Shown: one piece after another, positions 22,686-23,091 of the stretch
Layout: every line of letters starts with the position of its first letter
Position numbering within the stretch: the stretch's first letter is position 1
Origin: JACNFS01 sp964582065
GTDB taxonomy: Bacteria > Chloroflexota > Dehalococcoidia > GIF9 > UBA5629
Direction: 5' to 3'
Assembly (NCBI GenBank): GCA_964582065.1
Contig: CAZOQG010000015.1
Coordinates: 1 to 23,091 of the forward strand
DNA: 23,091 nucleotides
Program-made: the position numbers and the translations under genes
Notes under the pieces: model-generated
Told to the model about the DNA's origin: nothing
What the model saw: the letters and a program-made list of their open reading frames with translations, nothing else
Database searches by the model: none

Positions 22686-23091
22686 ATGAGGAAAAAGAAC
22701 GCACTCATTATCGGTTCTGCGGGCAGAGATTTTCACAACTTCAACACGTATTTCAAGGACAACGATGAGTACAACGTAGTTGGGTTCACCGGCTCGCAAC
22801 AAGTACCCGGCATCTCTGGAAGAAAATACCCGGCCGAGCTGTCAGGCGGTCTCTATCCGGAGGGGATTCCAATCTACGCGGAGGAGGAATTGCCACGGCT
22901 TATCAAAGACTTGAGTGTTGATTGTTGTGTCTTTTCCTACAGCGATGCTACGTACCAGCACGTGATGGGTATCGGGGCAATTGTCAATGCAGCCGGTGCA
23001 AACTACATGATGCTTGGACCCAATGACACCATGCTAAAAAGCAAGAAACCTGTTATTGCGGTGTGTGCAGTGCGAACAGGCGCTGGCAAGA
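22686..23091 (+). CDS. Predicted GTPase of the COG2403 / cyclic 2,3-diphosphoglycerate synthetase type (3'-partial)
   Basis: The frame runs open through the right window edge; 135 codons are visible. The N-terminus RKKNALIIGSAGRDFHNFNT is a Rossmann-like segment typical of this family. It is followed by EYNVVGFTGSQQVPGISGRK, YPAELSGGLYPEGIPIY, and the P-loop start CAVRTGAGK at the very edge, where the family reads VRTGxGKS. Relatives are annotated as predicted GTPases or as cyclic 2,3-diphosphoglycerate synthetase, which in methanogenic archaea cyclises 2,3-bisphosphoglycerate. The role in bacteria is not established. ATG 22686 has a consensus AGGAGG (22671-22676) spaced 9 nt. Expression is likely controlled by the leader terminator. 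Confidence 0.8.
   Translation, partial: MRKKNALIIGSAGRDFHNFNTYFKDNDEYNVVGFTGSQQVPGISGRKYPAELSGGLYPEGIPIYAEEELPRLIKDLSVDCCVFSYSDATYQHVMGIGAIVNAAGANYMMLGPNDTMLKSKKPVIAVCAVRTGAGK

Noticed and set aside
22314..22802. Long minus-strand frame of 162 codons
   Set aside because: It covers the promoter, leader and terminator and the start of the COG2403 gene, and has no ribosome site or recognisable domain.

Overview
The window is a 23 kb piece of a mid-GC bacterial chromosome made almost entirely of housekeeping genes. It has no phage, plasmid or CRISPR genes. The gene set is an RF1/PrmC pair, an etfBA pair, a stand-alone EF-G paralogue, GatCA for Gln/Asn-tRNA amidation, a RecG with a long N-terminal extension, and short dispersed palindromic repeats. 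This suggests a member of the Chloroflexota, probably a Dehalococcoidia-like lineage. That placement rests on gene content and general impression, not on a phylogeny.

Layout. (1) 3-1909 (+): prfA, cut by the left edge, overlaps prmC by 4 nt. (2) 1919-3832 (+): etfB-etfA behind a near-consensus promoter whose spacer holds a perfect 13-bp palindrome. (3) 3855-5909 (-): an EF-G-like GTPase with Tyr in place of the usual switch II His. It is divergent from the next operon. (4) 6115-9833 (+): gatC, gatA, a 73-residue unknown, an Lrp/AsnC regulator and a class I aminotransferase, closely spaced as one operon. (5) 9872-11960 (-): a small membrane protein, an inositol-monophosphatase-family enzyme and trpS, separated by repeat DNA. 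(6) 12337-18348 (-): fakA/yloV, a 72-residue unknown, recG and argS, with touching or overlapping ends. (7) rpmB at 18432 (+) is divergent from fakA and convergent on rpe. (8) 18609-20438 (-): rpe, a decayed 3' end of argH and a TPR protein. (9) 20439-22156 (+): a repeat-rich gap, the C-terminal stump of an ornithine-decarboxylase-type gene, and speE. (10) 22452-23091 (+): a promoter, a structured leader with a short reading frame, a strong intrinsic terminator, and the start of a COG2403-type predicted GTPase / cyclic 2,3-diphosphoglycerate synthetase homologue cut by the right edge.

How the genes work together. Most serve translation (RF1 and its methylase, EF-G paralogue, GatCA, TrpRS, ArgRS, L28), with replication-fork repair (RecG) and central carbon metabolism (Rpe). 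Two arginine/ornithine genes (argH and the decarboxylase) survive here only as C-terminal remnants within about 2 kb of each other. The spermidine synthase next to the decarboxylase stump looks intact. The most interesting non-coding element is the leader at 22452-22685, which has the parts expected of a transcription attenuator and matches no riboswitch class I could recognise by eye.
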